Source: Xanthobacteraceae bacterium (GTDB taxonomy: Bacteria; Pseudomonadota; Alphaproteobacteria; Rhizobiales; Xanthobacteraceae). From it: 8,257 nt of DNA. Positions 5,856 through 8,257 of the stretch are shown here, one piece after another (positions within the stretch are counted from its first letter, which is position 1; the number at the start of each line of letters is the position of its first letter). The stretch covers positions 1-8,257 of the forward strand of contig JAUSIF010000218.1 in assembly GCA_030648135.1 (NCBI GenBank), in the 5' to 3' direction. The translations under genes and the position numbers were made by a program. The notes beneath the pieces were generated by a model. The model saw only the letters and a program-made list of their open reading frames with translations. It ran no database searches and had not been told where the DNA came from.

Positions 5856-7230
5856 GCTCGTCCGCACGACGGCCTTCAAGATCGTCGCCGTCTATCTCCT
5901 CGTCTTCGCCCTGTTCGCGGCGGTGGTGATCATCTATCTCGCCCGTCACACCCAGCAACTCGTCGTCGCGCAGATCACCGAGACCGTCGACGCCGAAGTC
6001 CGTGGTCTGCAGGAGCAATACCGCATCGGCGGCATCAATCGGCTCGTGGCCGTGGTCGAAACGCGGGTGACCCAGCCGGGCTCGAATCTCTATTTGGTGA
6101 CGACCTACGCAGGGGCGGCGATCGTGGGCAATGTCGACGTGCCGACGGGCACGCTCGATCAGACTGGCTGGTCGGAGATTTCCTATCGGCGTCAGGAGGA
6201 GGGCGATTCCGCCAAGCAGAGCCGCGCGCTCGTTCGCGTCTTTCAATTGCCCGGTGGTTTCCGCCTGCTCGTCGGCCGAGATTTCGAGGAACGCGATCGC
6301 CTGCGCCAGATCTTGGCACAGCCGGCGCGCTGGGCGGTTGTGCTTATCGTCGTCATGGGCTTAGCCGGCGGCATCTTCGTCACACGGCGCGTGCTGAAGC
6401 GCATCGATGCCATGACCGCCACCAGCGAACGGATCATGGCGGGCGATCTCGCCGGCCGGCTCGCCGTGGACGGAACCGGCGACGAGTTCGACCGCCTCGC
6501 CAGCAGCCTCAATGCCATGCTCGTGCGCATCGAAGGCCTGATGGCCGGATTGAAACACGTCTCCGACAATATCGCCCACGACCTCAAGACCCCGCTCACC
6601 CGTTTGCGCAACCACGCCGAGGAGGCGCTGCGCAGCGCGAAGAGCGAAACCGATTACCGCGCCGCGCTCGAAGCGACGATCGAGGAATCCGACGGCCTCA
6701 TCCGCACCTTCGATGCCCTATTACTGATCACCCGCGCCGAGGCCGGAGAGGCGCGCAAGCACATGGTCGATTTCGACGCCGCCGACGTGGCGAAGAGCGT
6801 CGCCGAGCTTTACGAGCCGCTGGCCGAGGAGAAGGGTATGAAAATCGCGCTCGACGCGAACGCCCCGCTACCCGTTCACGGCAGCCGCGAGCTCGTCGGC
6901 CAGGCACTCGCCAATCTCGTCGATAACGCGATCAAGCATGGCGCGCCGGCCGACGCCGGTACAAAAGGTGAAATACGGGTCATTGCCCGGCGCGACGGAG
7001 GCCGCATGCTGCTGACCGTCTCGGACTGCGGCCCCGGCATTCCGGAGCAGGATCGCGCCCGGGTGTTGCAACGCTTCGTGCGGCTCGAATCGAGCCGATC
7101 GCAGCCGGGCGCGGGCCTCGGGCTGTCGCTCGCCGCCGCCGTCGCCCGGCTTCACGGCGGGGAAATCCTGCTCGAAGACCATGCGCCGGGCTTGTGCGTC
7201 ACGCTCGCGCTTCCGGCCCGGGCAGGCTAG
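5839..7230 (+). CDS. HAMP-containing sensor histidine kinase, second two-component pair
   Basis: Inner-membrane kinase of 463 aa, cognate to the regulator it overlaps. TM1 is about 13-35, the periplasmic sensor about 36-163, and TM2 about 164-182. A HAMP domain (about 180-234, with RRVLKRIDAMTATSERIMAGD) leads to the H box VSDNIAHDLKTPLTRLR with phosphoacceptor H247. The ATPase domain has N box NLVDNAIKHG (359-368), G1 SDCGPG (395-400), F box-like RFVRLESS (412-419) and G2 GAGLGLSL (424-431). The G1 box has Cys397 where Asn is usual. The start is GTG at 5839, giving MTALGKLVRTTAFK and a 17-bp overlap with the regulator stop; no later start would keep TM1 intact. Its length is normal. The substrate signal is unknown, but the periplasmic domain and degP next door suggest envelope stress. 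Confidence 0.9.
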   Translation: MTALGKLVRTTAFKIVAVYLLVFALFAAVVIIYLARHTQQLVVAQITETVDAEVRGLQEQYRIGGINRLVAVVETRVTQPGSNLYLVTTYAGAAIVGNVDVPTGTLDQTGWSEISYRRQEEGDSAKQSRALVRVFQLPGGFRLLVGRDFEERDRLRQILAQPARWAVVLIVVMGLAGGIFVTRRVLKRIDAMTATSERIMAGDLAGRLAVDGTGDEFDRLASSLNAMLVRIEGLMAGLKHVSDNIAHDLKTPLTRLRNHAEEALRSAKSETDYRAALEATIEESDGLIRTFDALLLITRAEAGEARKHMVDFDAADVAKSVAELYEPLAEEKGMKIALDANAPLPVHGSRELVGQALANLVDNAIKHGAPADAGTKGEIRVIARRDGGRMLLTVSDCGPGIPEQDRARVLQRFVRLESSRSQPGAGLGLSLAAAVARLHGGEILLEDHAPGLCVTLALPARAG

Positions 7231-7267
7231 GGGATAGTCGGCGCGGCACGAAGTGCGGGCTGAACGG

Positions 7268-8257
7268 ATGCTACGGCGCAAGAAGAACGAAGAGATCGAA
7301 GCGCCGCTTGGTCTGGCCGCGCGCATTCGCGAGACGCCGCGCCTGGTCACGCCGAAACGTGCGAAATCCAAGCTCGGCGATTTGCTCAATAGTGCGGATC
7401 GGAAGCTCGCGGCGCGGCTCGATGCACTTCTCGCCGCCCATCCCAAGGCAAGACGCTTGTGCGAAGCGATCGCCGACGGCTCGCCTTTCCTGTGGGAGAT
7501 CATGCGCGCCGATCCGGCGCGCTTGCTTGCGTTGCTCGATGCCGCGCCGGAAGCGCGCCTCGTAAAGATTCTGGAACAAGCCAAGCATCCCGATCGCCCG
7601 GCCCGCGCCGAGGCCGGTGTGATGCGCGCCTTGCGGCTCATGAAACGCGACGCGGCGCTATTGGTGGCGCTCGCCGATATCGGCGGCGTCTGGTCGCTCG
7701 CCGAGGTGACCCACGCCTTGACCGCGGTTGCCGATGCCGCGATCGGCGCTGCCGTCGATCATCTGCTCGCCGAGGCGCACGCCGCAGGAAAAATTCGTCT
7801 ACCCGATCCGTCGCACCCGGGAGCCGGTTCCGGCTTCTTCGTGCTCGCCATGGGCAAGTTTGGCGCCGGCGAGCTCAATTATTCGAGCGATATCGATCTG
7901 ATCGTGCTCTATGACCCGGCCGCACCGCTCGAGCGCGGTCTTGATCCCACACCCTTCTTCATGCGGCTCACACAAAACCTGGTGCGGCTGCTGCAACAAC
8001 GCACGGCCGAAGGCTATGTCTTTCGCGTCGATCTAAGACTGCGCCCCGACCCGGGCTCGACCCAGGTCGCGGTCGCGACCGACTCAGCGCTCGCCTATTA
8101 CGAACGGGTCGGCCAGACCTGGGAACGCGCCGCTTTCATCAAGGCGCGCGTATGCGCCGGCGACCGCAGCGCCGGTGAGGCCTTTCTCCAGGAACTTTCA
8201 CCCTTCGTGTGGCGGCGTTATTTCGACCATGCCGCGATCGCCGACGTGCACGACATG
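7268..8257 (+). CDS. glnE: Bifunctional glutamine synthetase adenylyltransferase/deadenylase, N-terminal part
   Basis: The first 330 codons of GlnE, which adenylylates and deadenylylates glutamine synthetase in answer to PII/nitrogen status; the full enzyme is about 950-1000 aa, so two thirds lies beyond the right edge. The nucleotidyltransferase core is clear: GKFGAGELNYSSDIDLIVLYD (about 196-216, with D208 and D210 as likely metal ligands), FRVDLRLRPDPGS (252-264, D255), then YYERVGQTWERAAFIKAR (277-294) and PFVWRRYFD (312-320), all typical. This half is the deadenylylating domain in E. coli. The ATG at 7268 is chosen; a GTG at 7253 is the only other possible start because TAG at 7235 closes the frame. 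Neither has a strong ribosome-binding site. It begins 37 bases after the kinase stop, so it may be read from the same transcript. Confidence 0.95.
   Translation, partial: MLRRKKNEEIEAPLGLAARIRETPRLVTPKRAKSKLGDLLNSADRKLAARLDALLAAHPKARRLCEAIADGSPFLWEIMRADPARLLALLDAAPEARLVKILEQAKHPDRPARAEAGVMRALRLMKRDAALLVALADIGGVWSLAEVTHALTAVADAAIGAAVDHLLAEAHAAGKIRLPDPSHPGAGSGFFVLAMGKFGAGELNYSSDIDLIVLYDPAAPLERGLDPTPFFMRLTQNLVRLLQQRTAEGYVFRVDLRLRPDPGSTQVAVATDSALAYYERVGQTWERAAFIKARVCAGDRSAGEAFLQELSPFVWRRYFDHAAIADVHDM

Overview
The window looks like chromosomal DNA from a high-GC alphaproteobacterium, most likely of the order Hyphomicrobiales (Rhizobiales). The main reason is gene order. A FeuP/FeuQ-like two-component pair is followed by a periplasmic DegP/HtrA protease, a second OmpR-type regulator/kinase pair and then glnE; blocks of this kind are known around feuPQ-cycHJKL-degP-RR-HK-glnE in rhizobia. 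Strong G/C preference at third codon positions and overlapping regulator/kinase genes agree with this.

Layout. Positions 3-146 (+) hold the last 47 codons of an unidentified acidic protein whose codon use is less GC-biased than the rest. Positions 214-468 (-) hold a possible 84-aa basic protein of unknown function, convergent with that fragment and divergent from the next gene. Positions 550-2590 (+) encode a FeuP-like response regulator and a FeuQ-like histidine kinase overlapping by 11 bp. Positions 2707-3111 (+) encode a small outer-membrane-type lipoprotein of the 17 kDa surface antigen/RT0821 kind. Positions 3112-3354 are a structured intergenic region with a probable degP promoter and an inverted repeat that covers the degP ribosome-binding site. 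Positions 3355-4884 (+) encode the DegP-like serine protease with two PDZ domains. Positions 4885-5174 are a 290-bp gap made largely of nested perfect palindromes ending in a terminator-like hairpin. Positions 5175-7230 (+) encode the second regulator/kinase pair, overlapping by 17 bp. Positions 7268-8257 (+) encode the first 330 residues of GlnE, which runs off the window.

How the genes may work together. The two sensor pairs, the lipoprotein and DegP form an envelope-homeostasis cluster: FeuPQ homologues respond to the periplasm/osmotic state (in Sinorhizobium) or affect iron uptake (in Rhizobium leguminosarum), DegP removes misfolded periplasmic proteins, and the second pair is placed to control or respond to the same compartment. 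GlnE adjusts glutamine synthetase activity and is probably a positional passenger.

I did not find a clearly new multi-gene system. The most worthwhile signals are non-coding: the degP leader structure (3302-3348), the palindrome cluster (4928-5092), and the absence of the cycHJKL cytochrome c maturation genes from the place where relatives carry them.
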